Source of the DNA: CAYLZW01 sp964388085
Lineage (GTDB): Bacteria > Myxococcota > UBA727 > CAYLZW01
Length of the DNA stretch: 28,548 nt
Reading direction: 5' to 3'
NCBI GenBank assembly: GCA_964388085.1
Contig: CAYLZW010000043.1
Span: 1-28,548 of the forward strand
A program made the translations under genes and the position numbers. How positions within the stretch are numbered: position 1 is the stretch's first letter; every line of letters starts with the position of its first letter. The notes under the pieces were generated by a model, which was not told the origin of the DNA, searched no databases, and saw only the letters and a list, made by a program, of their open reading frames with translations. This document shows, in pieces, positions 13,720-21,491 of this stretch.

Positions 13720-15238
13720 TCTGCCGGCCTTTCCGCTGCAGCTCTTGTTGCAGAAGGAGCCCGAGCTGCAGGGGCACCCGGTGGTGGTCGTCGACCAGGA
13801 CAAGCCCCTCGGCGTGGTGCAGTGGTGCAACGAGGCCGCGCGCCGAAAGGGCGTCTTGTCCGGTATGCGCTACGCCACGGCGCTCTCTCTCTCTCGCGGT
13901 CTACGGGCGGGCGTCGTCGAGGAGCGCGAGATCGACGAGGGCGTGAAGAAGCTGACCGAGCGCCTCTTGCGCTTCTCTCCCGACGTGGAGGCGAGCGCGG
14001 ACGATCCCGGCGTGTTCTGGCTGAACGCCTCCGGCCTCGATCCGCTCTTTCCGACGCTGCGCGCGTGGACCGAGCGCGTGCGCACCGATCTGCAGCTCGC
14101 CGGCTTCTTCTCGACGGTGGTGGTCGGCTTCTCGCGCTTTTGCACCTGGGCGGTGGCGCGCGCGCGGCCGGGCTACGGCATCTTCACGAAGGCCGCGGAC
14201 GAGCGGCGCATGGCCAGGAAGGTGCCGCTCGACCGCCTCGGCCTGCCGCCGAATGAGCGCGACGCCCTCGCGCGCCTCGCGGTGCACGACGTGGGCGAGC
14301 TCGCCAGCTTGCCGGCCGGTGCGCTGCGCCGGCGCTTTGGCAAGGAGGTGCACAAGATCCATCGCCTGGCGAGAGGTGACCTCGAGGAGCCCTTGGTGCC
14401 GACGAGGCTCGAGGCGCCCGTGCGCGAGACGCTGCTGTTCGACTTCGCGGTGTCGGACACCGAGCGCCTGCTGTTCTTTTTGAAGGGGCGCGTCGATCAG
14501 ATGCTGAAGGCGCTCGCCGAGCGGCAACAAGCGCTGAGCGGCCTCTCGCTGCGCTTCGTGCTCGAGCGAGATCTCGAGGGAGAGCGCGTGGTGCAGGAGG
14601 AGCACGTGCGTCCGGCGACGCCCACCCTCGACGGCCCGCAGCTCATGAACCTGGTGCACCTGAAGCTCTCCTCCCTCGCGCTCAAGACCGGCGTCTGCGA
14701 GCTGCACCTCGAGGCCGAGGGCACGAAGGCCACCCTCGAGCAGGTGCGCATGTTCGAGCAGCTGTTCGAGCAGCTCGTGCTGCAGGACGGGGCGTCACCG
14801 GCGAAGAAGCGCGACCTCGACGCCGGCGCGCGCGCCCTCGCTCGTGTGCGCGCGCGCTTTGGCGATGACTCCGTCGTGAAGGCGAAGCTGAAGGAGGGGC
14901 ACCTGCCCGAGGCGAGCTACGGCTTCGAGCCGGTGCGGAAGATCACGCTCCCGCGCGTGAAGGCGCTGGTGCAGCAGCGTCGCCTCGTGCGCCGCGTGTT
15001 CGAGAAGCCGCAGCCGCTGCCGCCGCGTCCTCGTCATGAACCGGATGGCTGGATGCTGCGCGGCCTCGAGCACGGCCCCGTCGTCCGGATGCATGGGCCA
15101 TATCTGATCTCGGGCGGCTGGTGGCGTTCGTTGCAGCAGCGCGACTATTGCTTCGCCGAGACGCAGTCGGGCGCGCTCTTGTGGGTCTATTACGACCGGC
15201 GTCGTCGGCGCTGGTTCCTGCAGGGTGTCGTCGAATAG
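13697..15238 (+). CDS. imuB: ImuB, catalytically degenerate Y-family polymerase homologue
   Basis: A 513-residue Y-family DNA polymerase-like protein. The GTG start at 13697 has GAGGAG seven bases upstream and lies inside the imuA reading frame end. The first acidic motif is only partly kept (CVDLPAFPLQ, Asp8), and the SIDE motif of active Y-family enzymes is replaced by WLNASGLD around residues 108-115. It is therefore probably not a polymerase but the clamp-binding hub recruiting DnaE2, as described for ImuB. Palm, fingers, helix-hairpin-helix (LARLAVHDVGELASLPAGALRRRFG) and little-finger regions are recognisable, and the C-terminal WVYYDRRRRRWFLQGVVE is typical of ImuB. I could not identify a clear beta-clamp motif by eye. 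It ends two bases from the convergent esterase gene. Confidence 0.93.
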   Translation: MDRLACVDLPAFPLQLLLQKEPELQGHPVVVVDQDKPLGVVQWCNEAARRKGVLSGMRYATALSLSRGLRAGVVEEREIDEGVKKLTERLLRFSPDVEASADDPGVFWLNASGLDPLFPTLRAWTERVRTDLQLAGFFSTVVVGFSRFCTWAVARARPGYGIFTKAADERRMARKVPLDRLGLPPNERDALARLAVHDVGELASLPAGALRRRFGKEVHKIHRLARGDLEEPLVPTRLEAPVRETLLFDFAVSDTERLLFFLKGRVDQMLKALAERQQALSGLSLRFVLERDLEGERVVQEEHVRPATPTLDGPQLMNLVHLKLSSLALKTGVCELHLEAEGTKATLEQVRMFEQLFEQLVLQDGASPAKKRDLDAGARALARVRARFGDDSVVKAKLKEGHLPEASYGFEPVRKITLPRVKALVQQRRLVRRVFEKPQPLPPRPRHEPDGWMLRGLEHGPVVRMHGPYLISGGWWRSLQQRDYCFAETQSGALLWVYYDRRRRRWFLQGVVE

Positions 15239-15240
15239 CG

Positions 15241-16476
15241 TTAGCGACGACGGCGACGTCGAGCGACGACGGCGCCGAGCGTCAAGCAGACGAGCAGCGC
15301 GCTTGCGTCTCCGGCGTCTCCCGCGGCGAAGCAAGCGCACTGTGCACCTTCACCTTCACCTTCACCTTCACCTTCACCTTCCCCTTCACCTTCGCCCTCG
15401 CCTTCGCCTTCACCTTCGCCTTCACCTTCACCTTCGCCTTCACCTTCGCCTTCACCTTCGCCTTCGCCTTCGCCTTCGCCCTCGCCCTCGCCCTCGCCTT
15501 CACCGCTGTCGGCGACGATGCCGAAGAAGCGCGCGATGTGCTCGCTGGAGCAGAGGTCGGCGTCGACGATGAAGGGCGCCAGCTCACCGCAGCCCTGGTC
15601 GGGATCCACCGCGATGGCGTGCCCGAGCTCGGGGATCGTCCAGCGCTCGACGACGGCGGCGTCTGCGGCTGTGTCACTCGCGGCAGCGTCGCTCGCGAAG
15701 GTGCGCACCTCAGCGCCCTCGCGCTCGTCGATGACGACGTCGGCGGACGAGAGGCCGTGCACATCGAGCCATTGCGCCTCGAGGGCGGCCGCGTTCAGGG
15801 GGCTCACCGTCGTGTCCGCGTCGCCGTGCCAGATGGCGACCCGCGGCCAGGGCCCCTCATGATCCGAGGCCGCGCGCACGAGATCACCCCACTCGGTGGG
15901 GGTCCTCGTCTTGCCGCCGTTCATGCACAGGAGGGCCTCGGCCGCGTAGTCCGTACAGCGATAGGGCCCGCCCGCGACGACGGCGCCGGCGGCGAACAGC
16001 TCGGGGTAGGTCGCGAGCATGACGGCGGCCATGGCGCCGCCCGCGGACACACCGGTGACGAACACGCGCGCGGGGTCGACGTCGTATGACGAGAGCATGT
16101 AGCGCACGGCGCTCGCGATGGAGGCCGCCTCTCCCTGGTCACGCGCAATGTCGCCGGAGAGGAACCAGTTGAAGCAGCGCCCGCCGTTGTTGAACGCCGA
16201 CTGCTCGACGGCGACGAGCGCGAAGCCGTGTGCATCGGCGAGCGCGTGCCACCCCGACGGCCCCTCGTAGTCGGCCGCGGACTGGGAGCATCCGTGCAGC
16301 AAGACGACGAGCGGCATAGGGCCGGCCGCGTCGCTCGGGACGTGCTCGTACACGACGAGGTCGCCGGGGTTGTCGCCGAAGTCATCGACCTGCTCGCCGG
16401 CGTAACAGGCGACGGCGCACACGCACGAGGCCCCGACGAGGGTGGCGAGGGCGGCGGGAGAGACGCGTGCGCTCAT
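15241..16476 (-). CDS. PHB-depolymerase/feruloyl-esterase-like hydrolase with Gly-Glu linker and MYXO-CTERM-like tail
   Basis: A 411-residue exported alpha/beta hydrolase. An N-terminal signal (hydrophobic 8-22, then AVACYAG) leads into an esterase domain of the LpqC/PHB-depolymerase family. It has the oxyanion HGC at 61-63, nucleophile Ser144 in GVSAGG, Asp221 (HGDADTTV) and His286 (LGHAIAVD). It would cleave esters of polymeric or aromatic substrates outside the inner membrane. Residues 325-377 are 26 Gly-Glu repeats. The end, CACFAAGD followed by a hydrophobic helix and six Arg, resembles the MYXO-CTERM sorting signal, suggesting surface attachment after processing. It overlaps the metalloprotease gene by four bases, so the two are one operon of secreted hydrolases. 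Confidence 0.87.
   Translation of the reverse strand: MSARVSPAALATLVGASCVCAVACYAGEQVDDFGDNPGDLVVYEHVPSDAAGPMPLVVLLHGCSQSAADYEGPSGWHALADAHGFALVAVEQSAFNNGGRCFNWFLSGDIARDQGEAASIASAVRYMLSSYDVDPARVFVTGVSAGGAMAAVMLATYPELFAAGAVVAGGPYRCTDYAAEALLCMNGGKTRTPTEWGDLVRAASDHEGPWPRVAIWHGDADTTVSPLNAAALEAQWLDVHGLSSADVVIDEREGAEVRTFASDAAASDTAADAAVVERWTIPELGHAIAVDPDQGCGELAPFIVDADLCSSEHIARFFGIVADSGEGEGEGEGEGEGEGEGEGEGEGEGEGEGEGEGEGEGEGEGEGEGEGEGEGEGAQCACFAAGDAGDASALLVCLTLGAVVARRRRRR
15346..15504 (-). repeat. Hexanucleotide repeat encoding (Gly-Glu)26 linker
   Basis: On the coding strand this is an uninterrupted run of GGN GAR codon pairs (53 codons, 27 Gly and 26 Glu) mixing GGC and GGT with GAA and GAG. It forms the flexible acidic linker between the esterase domain and the C-terminal anchor. 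Unit changes of six bases would alter linker length without breaking the frame. Confidence 0.95.
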
Positions 16477-17357
16477 GGGGCGACTTCGTAGCCGACGTCC
16501 TCGAGGAAGGCCAGGTCGAGCGCCGTGGGCGCAAAGCGCGCTCCCTCGGGATCGCTCGGGTTCATGAGCGGCGGCTCCCCGTTCACGACGACGCTGCTCT
16601 GCATGTGCGCGCCTTCGCTCGTGAGCGGTACGGGGCCGCCGTAGAGCGCCACGGCGTTCGCTCCCACGAAGTCACCGTCGTCCGAGATGAGCGCGCGGAA
16701 GGCGGGCGCGCCGCCGAAGCCGAGCACATGGCCGAGCTCGTGCGTCGCGGTGCCGAGGAGGTCGAAGCCGTCGTCGGGGATGTCGTCCGCCGTGCGCGGT
16801 GACTCGTCGCTGAACCAGTCCTCGGCGGCGTCGAAGCTGATCCAGCCGGTCCAGGGCTCGAAGTCGTCGCCGTCGTATCGCGTCGTCAGAGAAGCGCTGA
16901 GACCCTCGTCGCCCACCTCGACCTTGGCAGAGGGGAACGAGCGCGCCGTGAGCCCCCCCTTGCCATCGAGGAGGCTCGCGCCCACGAACACGATGACGTC
17001 GTCCACCGCTTGCTCGGCCGCGAGCTCGATCGACTCGGCGCCGGGATCTTCCGGATCGCGCGTGAGCAACGGCGTCCCCGCCGGGACGGCGTCGAAGTCG
17101 TCGAGCAACAGGCGCCCCCAGATGGCGGCGGCCTCGTCGAGCAGCGCGCGCCGCTCGGGTGTGAAGAAGCCGGCGTCGTCGAAGCGGTAGTCGAAGGCGA
17201 TGACGAGGTGCACCGGGCCGGCGGGCCCCGCGTCCACGTCGTCGTCCGGCCGTACGGGCGGCGGGCCGCTGTCGGTGAGCGCGGGGCCGGTCGTCGCCGG
17301 CGCGCAGGCGGCCAACGACAGCGCGAGGACGACGAGGGTAGGAGGCGAAGGCCGCAT
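16473..17357 (-). CDS. Leishmanolysin-like zinc metalloprotease, lipoprotein
   Basis: A 294-residue predicted lipoprotein: hydrophobic 7-17, lipobox LAAC with Cys18, then a Pro/Asp-rich linker to about residue 48. The catalytic motif HELGH at 206-210 is followed by VLGFGG, so the third His of the common HExxHxxGxxH motif is absent. The later text FVGANAVALYGG-PVPL, His251 (EGAHMQSS), Met265 (PPLMNP) and LDLAFLEDVGYEV matches the M8 leishmanolysin-type layout, in which the third zinc ligand is a distant His and a Met-turn follows. It should therefore be an active zinc endopeptidase at the cell envelope. ATG 17357 is chosen because it gives a proper lipoprotein signal. It is coupled (ATGA) to the downstream esterase. 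Confidence 0.82.
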   Translation of the reverse strand: MRPSPPTLVVLALSLAACAPATTGPALTDSGPPPVRPDDDVDAGPAGPVHLVIAFDYRFDDAGFFTPERRALLDEAAAIWGRLLLDDFDAVPAGTPLLTRDPEDPGAESIELAAEQAVDDVIVFVGASLLDGKGGLTARSFPSAKVEVGDEGLSASLTTRYDGDDFEPWTGWISFDAAEDWFSDESPRTADDIPDDGFDLLGTATHELGHVLGFGGAPAFRALISDDGDFVGANAVALYGGPVPLTSEGAHMQSSVVVNGEPPLMNPSDPEGARFAPTALDLAFLEDVGYEVAP

Positions 17358-17427
17358 GAACGACAGAATACCGCGCTCACGGCGCCCGGCCGCTCGCAAA
17401 GGACCTCCTGCAGCGCGCCGAGCCCGC

Positions 17428-17871
17428 CTACCAATGGAAGTAGAACATCCCCTTGGCGAGCACGACGATGAGCAGCATGTGGCTGGCGACGCTGAAGTGG
17501 AGCCACTTGAACTTGCGCGAGCTCATGCAGCCGTCTTTGGCGGTCTTCAGCGCGTAGACGAAGTGACCGCCGACGCTGAAGGCCAGCAGGATCTTCAGCG
17601 CCAGCAGCGTGCCGAACGACGACTCGAACACCTGCGCGAGCGCCGCCCTGTGGAAGTACGCGAGCCCTGCGCCGCTCGCGAACAGCGTGCCCACGACCCA
17701 CGGCATGATGCGTCGCGCGCGGTTGATGAGCGCCAGCTCGACCTCGGCCATGCGCTGTGGCCCGAGCGGCCGTCGCATCCCTTCCAGGATGACGAGCTCG
17801 AAGAACACGACACCGATAAAGCCGATGCCGCAGAGGAGGTGGATGATGTGGACGGCTCCGTAGGACGACAT
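17428..17871 (-). CDS. CopD-like integral membrane protein
   Basis: A 147-residue protein with four hydrophobic helices, at about 7-27, 53-72, 84-108 and 123-143. It resembles short CopD-family (or HemJ/CopD-like) membrane proteins. Histidines in or next to the helices (HIIHLL at 8-11, the YFHRA near 72, the GGHFVY near 102 and HFSVASH near 125-131) are candidate copper or heme ligands. The conserved-looking PWVVGTLFASGAGLAYF fits that group. ATG 17871 has GGAGGC seven bases upstream. A Fur-box-like sequence lies just upstream, suggesting metal-responsive expression. Function in copper or heme handling at the inner membrane is inferred; the metal is not certain. Confidence 0.7.
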   Translation of the reverse strand: MSSYGAVHIIHLLCGIGFIGVVFFELVILEGMRRPLGPQRMAEVELALINRARRIMPWVVGTLFASGAGLAYFHRAALAQVFESSFGTLLALKILLAFSVGGHFVYALKTAKDGCMSSRKFKWLHFSVASHMLLIVVLAKGMFYFHW

Positions 17872-17913
17872 GGGGATGCCTCCGGTTCGCGGTTGAGCCT
17901 GTCTTCTAACAAC

Positions 17914-17934
17914 TGAAAGTGAGAGTCAATATCA
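17914..17934. promoter_or_regulatory. Fur-box-like operator upstream of the CopD-like gene
   Basis: On the minus strand the text is TGATATTGACTCTCACTTTC followed by A, inside an unusually AT-rich patch in GC-rich DNA. It matches the 7-1-7 Fur half-site scheme (TGATAAT-N-ATTATCA) at 11 of 14 positions in its first 15 bases, with a second weaker overlapping unit. It lies about 45-65 bases before the start of the CopD-like gene and overlaps a TTGACT that could be its -35. Confidence 0.55.
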
Positions 17935-17959
17935 AGTTTAGGAGGGGCGGCCCGGCGCC

Positions 17960-19126
17960 TTACGCGAACCGCACGCTGTAGACGGGCGGCAGGTTGTTGG
18001 TCACCGTCACCCAGCTGTCCCCGCGGTCCTCGCTCACGTACAGGTTTCCCGTCGTGCTCCCGAACGCCAGCGCGTCGCCGCTGTTGTGCAGCGCGTGGCG
18101 GTACACGACGTCGTAGGCGCTCTCTTGGGGCAGCCCCTCGCGGAGCTGCTGCCAGCTCTGACCGCCGTCCTCGGTGCGCGCGACGAACAGGGTGCCATCG
18201 ACGGTGATGCGCTCGCTGTCGGCTTTGCCCGGCACGAGCCACGCGGTCTTGCCGTCACGCTCGTCGACGGCGACGGGGAAGCCGAAGTGCACGCCGACGT
18301 CCGGCTTGCTCACCTTGCGCCAGGTGGCCGCGCTGTCGTCGCTGTAGAACACGCCGCAATGGTTCTGCTGCCAGACATGATTCGGCTGCCCGGCGCACAG
18401 CTCGATGGCGTGCGGATCGTGGCCCCAGTCGGCCTCGCCGTTTGGCAGGTAGTCCATCAGCATGCCCTTGTTCCTGCCGCGCCAGCTCTTGCCCCCGTCG
18501 GTCGTCTCGAGCACGCCCGCCGTGGAGATGGCCACGAACACGTGCTCGGGATCGCGCGGGTCGACGACGATGGAGTGGATGCCCGGCGCGAACTCACCGT
18601 CGGACGCCGGCGTGCCGAACCAATGGGTCTCGCCCGTGCCCTCGCCGGTGAAGAGGTCGCCGCCGCGTGACTCGTGGTTCCAGAGCGGTCGATTGAGCTC
18701 GAAGGTCTCGCCGCCGTCCTCGCTGACGAACAGGCCGCCCGGGATGGTGCCGACGTAGACGCGGCCGTTCGGACCAAACGCCATGCACCACAGCTTGAGC
18801 AGCGTCGCCGGTGTCAGCTTCGCCGCGGCCGGCGCGTCGCCCTCGTCTCCCTCGCCCGGCATGGGCGGCGCGAGGTAGCGCGCGCCCGCGGGGTACTTGA
18901 TCTGCGTGGCGTCGTGCCAGGTGGCGCCGTCGTCGCTCGAGCGTGACAGCTTCGCGCCCCAATGTCCGTGCCCGAGGGCAGCCCACAGCGTCCCCGTATG
19001 CGGATCGCGCGCCACGAAGTTCACGCCCGCGCCCGAATGCGCGCACAGCCGCGGCCGCCAGCGTCCGCCGGCTTTCTCGACGAGGAAGGTGCCCTTGCGC
19101 GTCCCGATGAGGATTCGTTTCGACAT
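17960..19126 (-). CDS. BNR/Asp-box repeat beta-propeller protein
   Basis: A 388-residue protein with at least six Asp-box (BNR) motifs of the SxDxGxTW kind: SSDDGATW, SEDGGETF, TTDGGKSW, SDDSAATW, TEDGGQSW and SEDRGDSW. They are spaced as in sialidase-type or VPS10/sortilin-like beta-propellers. It begins MSKRILIGTRKGTFLVEK without a signal peptide, so it is probably cytoplasmic. Other recognisable text is WCMAFGPNGRVYVGTIPGG and HSIVVDPRDPEHVFVA. The Arg triad of true sialidases was not recognised, so calling it a glycosidase would be unsafe. ATG 19126 has GGGAG six bases upstream and lies 16 bases after the MoaD-like gene, giving a two-gene operon. The function is unknown. Confidence 0.8.
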   Translation of the reverse strand: MSKRILIGTRKGTFLVEKAGGRWRPRLCAHSGAGVNFVARDPHTGTLWAALGHGHWGAKLSRSSDDGATWHDATQIKYPAGARYLAPPMPGEGDEGDAPAAAKLTPATLLKLWCMAFGPNGRVYVGTIPGGLFVSEDGGETFELNRPLWNHESRGGDLFTGEGTGETHWFGTPASDGEFAPGIHSIVVDPRDPEHVFVAISTAGVLETTDGGKSWRGRNKGMLMDYLPNGEADWGHDPHAIELCAGQPNHVWQQNHCGVFYSDDSAATWRKVSKPDVGVHFGFPVAVDERDGKTAWLVPGKADSERITVDGTLFVARTEDGGQSWQQLREGLPQESAYDVVYRHALHNSGDALAFGSTTGNLYVSEDRGDSWVTVTNNLPPVYSVRFA

Positions 19127-19142
19127 TCTGGCTCCCAATGCA

Positions 19143-19421
19143 TCACCCGCCGCTCAACGCTTGCAGAATGAACACCCGCGACGACGGCTGCACCGGATCG
19201 CTCAGCCGATCCCGATCCGCCACGCGCTGCTCGTCGATGAAGATGTTGACGTGGCGACGAAGCCGCCCGAGCTCGTCGCAGACGTAGAAAGCGAACCCCG
19301 GCGCCAGCTTCTCCATCTCCTGCACGACGCCCTGGACCGACGACGCCTCGACGAAGAGCTCCTGCCCCTCGAGGGCCGGGAAGAAGCGATAGAGGTGCCG
19401 GGTGAGCTCGACCTTCGCCAT
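19143..19421 (-). CDS. MoaD/ThiS-like sulfur-carrier or ubiquitin-like protein
   Basis: A 92-residue protein with the size and plan of MoaD/ThiS: a first strand (KVELTRHLYRFFPAL), the helix SVQGVVQEMEKLAPGFAFYV, the strand RRHVNIFIDEQRV, and a C-terminus ending ALSGG. The terminal Gly-Gly is the residue pair that is adenylated and thiocarboxylated in sulfur carriers or used for conjugation. No MoaE, ThiG, ThiF or JAB protease gene is nearby, so the pathway is not evident. Its only partner is the BNR protein immediately downstream. ATG 19421 is the start that fits the family; upstream codons in the frame are Arg-rich non-family sequence. The role could be metabolic sulfur delivery or protein modification. 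Confidence 0.82.
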   Translation of the reverse strand: MAKVELTRHLYRFFPALEGQELFVEASSVQGVVQEMEKLAPGFAFYVCDELGRLRRHVNIFIDEQRVADRDRLSDPVQPSSRVFILQALSGG

Positions 19422-19495
19422 CGGGGGTGGAGCATATGACACATCGGGCGGCGCACAGCACCCGCGCCGGGGACGCGCGTCGCGCTTCCGTGCTG

Positions 19496-19514
19496 CCATC
19501 CGAGGAGCGGATGG
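19496..19514. promoter_or_regulatory. Perfect palindrome in the MoaD / PG-binding divergent region
   Basis: CCATCCG AGGAG CGGATGG, a perfect seven-base inverted repeat with a five-base spacer, lies 75 bases upstream of the MoaD-like gene. It may be a regulator site or hairpin. Confidence 0.4.
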
Positions 19515-19538
19515 GCCACGGAAGGTGCGCACCCATGA

Positions 19539-19559
19539 CCCTCAGGGTTGTCCTGAGGG
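19539..19559. promoter_or_regulatory. Second perfect palindrome in the same divergent region
   Basis: CCCTCAGG GTTGT CCTGAGGG is a perfect eight-base inverted repeat with a five-base spacer, 24 bases from the first palindrome and on the side of the peptidoglycan-binding-like gene. Two symmetric elements between divergent genes suggest operators, though neither matches a site known to me. Confidence 0.4.
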
Positions 19560-19649
19560 CCCCGAGGCGAGGCAGCATCGGGCCCGGGTCGTAGGGATCC
19601 GCCCCTCGGCCCCTTGCGCAGCAGGCCAGCCAGCGGCGACGATCGGCGC

Positions 19650-20975
19650 ATGGCCGTACGCGTCAATCCCGGTGCCAACCAGGGCGCTCCCGCGCAGGGA
19701 GGCAACGCGACGTTCGTCCCCGGGCAGGCGGCGAAGGTGCTGCAGGAGCTCGGCCTCGTGAAGCCGGGCATGTCGGCGCTGCAGGTCACGCAGAACCTCC
19801 TCGGCGCGCTCCGGGCGGGCGGCTTTCCGACGATGGGCGGCGCGCTGGCGCAGCAGCTCTCGGCCGCGCTGTCGGCGTTTCAGCGCGCGAACGGGCTGCC
19901 GGTCACGGGGCAGCTCGACCAGGCGACGGCGGCGCTCCTGCAGAAGCACGGGCTGCTGCCGACGAACCTCGGCGCCTCCGGCGGCGTGCTGAACGTGAAG
20001 GACGGCTTCGAAGGGAAGCGCGCGCAGACGGATGGAAACGCGGCGAGCGCGGCCAGTAAGCCTGACGCGAACCTGCAGCAGTTGTTGTCGAACGTCGTCA
20101 AGGCCGCGGTCGACGGCTCACAGAAGGCGATGGAGTTCCTCGCCGGCATGTTCGGGCTCGGCGGCGGAGGCGTGGCTGCAGGCGGACAGGGCGGCGAGGC
20201 AGGGCACGGAAACGCTGCCGCGCAGGGTGGAGCGGTCGTCGCGGATGCGAGCAACAGCGCCGCGCGCACGGTCGACGGCAGCGCCTCTGGCAAGGGCAGC
20301 GACGGACAGGGACGCCACGACGGCAGCGGCCTCGCCCGCGACGTCGCCGGACAGCAATCCAAGAAGTCGGCGAACGAGAAGGTGCGCTCGAAGGCCGGGC
20401 TCAAGGACGCGCTCGCTCGCGGCGTCGATGACGACGAAGACGGAGAGCAAGGGCTCGAGGACGGCGAAGGGGAGGGCGCGAGCCAGGGCGACGGTGAGGG
20501 CGGCGGCGCCGAGGACGGCGCGTTCACGACGGGCACCCGGGACGGCGACGAGGACGGCAGCGAGCGCTGGCAGGGCAACGCCTCGAGCGGAGACAGCGAC
20601 AAGGACGACGAGCGCCGCGGGCACGCGACCCTCGACGACTATTGGGACGCCGCGCGCGGCCATTACGCCATCCCGAGCGTGGCCGAGCAGTGGCGCCGCG
20701 CGCTCGATCAAGTCCGCAAGGACAGCGACGCCACGAACCGCACGACGACGTACACGTGGGACGTGCGCTTCTACAAGCCCGGCGTGTACGGCGCCGGCCA
20801 GAAGGGGCAGGAGATCCTCCACCTCGTCGTCCAGGAGGCGACCGCCTTCGATCGCGCCTGGGCCCGCTCGGTGGACGCGCTCAGCGCCCTCGTCAAAGTG
20901 CACGACGGTGACGACGTGGACACGCCCGTGAAAGAAGACATGCTGCGTGCCATCCGCCGCGCGCGCGTGGCTTGA
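19650..20975 (+). CDS. Peptidoglycan-binding-like protein with acidic Gly-rich linker and unknown C-terminal domain
   Basis: A 441-residue protein in three parts. Residues 15-105 resemble a peptidoglycan-binding domain 1: VKPGMSALQVTQNLL, QQLSAALSAFQRANGLPVTGQLDQATAALLQKHGLLP, with the usual AFQRxxGLPVTGxLDxxT pattern. Residues 150-320 are a low-complexity Gly/Ala/Ser/Asp/Glu linker with a short hydrophobic Gly-rich stretch (FLAGMFGLGGGG). Residues 325-441 form a compact domain (DDYWDAARGHYAIPSVAEQWRRALDQV, TTTYTWDVRFYKPGVYGAGQKG, ILHLVVQEATAFDRAWARSVDAL) that I do not recognise. No signal peptide is seen, so it may be exported by a non-Sec route or act inside the cell. ATG 19650 is the first start fitting the domain. 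It converges on the next lipoprotein gene. Confidence 0.72.
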   Translation: MAVRVNPGANQGAPAQGGNATFVPGQAAKVLQELGLVKPGMSALQVTQNLLGALRAGGFPTMGGALAQQLSAALSAFQRANGLPVTGQLDQATAALLQKHGLLPTNLGASGGVLNVKDGFEGKRAQTDGNAASAASKPDANLQQLLSNVVKAAVDGSQKAMEFLAGMFGLGGGGVAAGGQGGEAGHGNAAAQGGAVVADASNSAARTVDGSASGKGSDGQGRHDGSGLARDVAGQQSKKSANEKVRSKAGLKDALARGVDDDEDGEQGLEDGEGEGASQGDGEGGGAEDGAFTTGTRDGDEDGSERWQGNASSGDSDKDDERRGHATLDDYWDAARGHYAIPSVAEQWRRALDQVRKDSDATNRTTTYTWDVRFYKPGVYGAGQKGQEILHLVVQEATAFDRAWARSVDALSALVKVHDGDDVDTPVKEDMLRAIRRARVA

Positions 20976-20990
20976 GCTCGATTCGGCCTT

Positions 20991-21491
20991 CTATTCGCAA
21001 GGGTCCTGAATCGACTCGCACTGCCAGCTTCCGTCGACGCACGACGGGTTGATGCAGCAGTCGCCGGGCAGCCCCCAGCACGTTCCCGCGGGGCAGCTGT
21101 CCGAGCGCACGAGCCCCGCACACGTCCAGCCGCTCTCGCCGCAGGTGGGGTCCGTGAACGCGTCCGAGCCGCAGACGTCGGTGCAGAAGAAGGACGCGCC
21201 CTCGCCCTCACATTCACACAGCGCGCCCTCTTCGCAGGTCCAGCCCCCGACGCTGCAGTCGGCGCCCATGAGCCGAGCGCCGCTCGCGTCGCAACACGGC
21301 GGCCCGACGGGGAGCGTCTCTTCGCACAGCAACGGGCCGGCGTCGTGGAGGCTTCCCGCGTCTTCCTCTTCACTGCCCGCGTCCAGGCCGCCAATGGCGC
21401 CGCCGTCGAGGTCGGGCACGTTCGGCGCTGGCGTGCAGGCTGCTACGAGGAGCAGGCAGGCGGCGGCGGCGAGCGTGTGCTTCGCGATCAC
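20991..21491 (-). CDS. Cysteine-rich lipoprotein
   Basis: A 166-residue lipoprotein starting at GTG 21491, which overlaps the stop of the upstream gene (GTGA). Signal: MIAKHTLAAAACLLLVAAC with Cys19 as lipidation site, then an Asp/Gly/Ala-rich stretch (GGAIGGLDAGSEEEDAGSLHDAG) typical of myxobacterial surface lipoproteins. The rest is Cys-rich (about 20 Cys), with repeating CxxxxWxC units such as CSVGGWTCEEG, CGESGWTCAG and CVDGSWQCES, suggesting a small disulfide-knit repeat domain. No enzyme motif is seen. It is probably co-expressed with the preceding propeller lipoprotein and displayed at the cell surface. Confidence 0.75.
   Translation of the reverse strand: MIAKHTLAAAACLLLVAACTPAPNVPDLDGGAIGGLDAGSEEEDAGSLHDAGPLLCEETLPVGPPCCDASGARLMGADCSVGGWTCEEGALCECEGEGASFFCTDVCGSDAFTDPTCGESGWTCAGLVRSDSCPAGTCWGLPGDCCINPSCVDGSWQCESIQDPCE

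Noticed and set aside
15346..15504. A CRISPR or non-coding microsatellite
   Set aside because: It is a coding hexanucleotide repeat giving an uninterrupted Gly-Glu linker in frame with an esterase.
17960..19126. A true sialidase
   Set aside because: Asp-box motifs are shared by many propellers; the catalytic Arg triad and signal peptide were not recognised.
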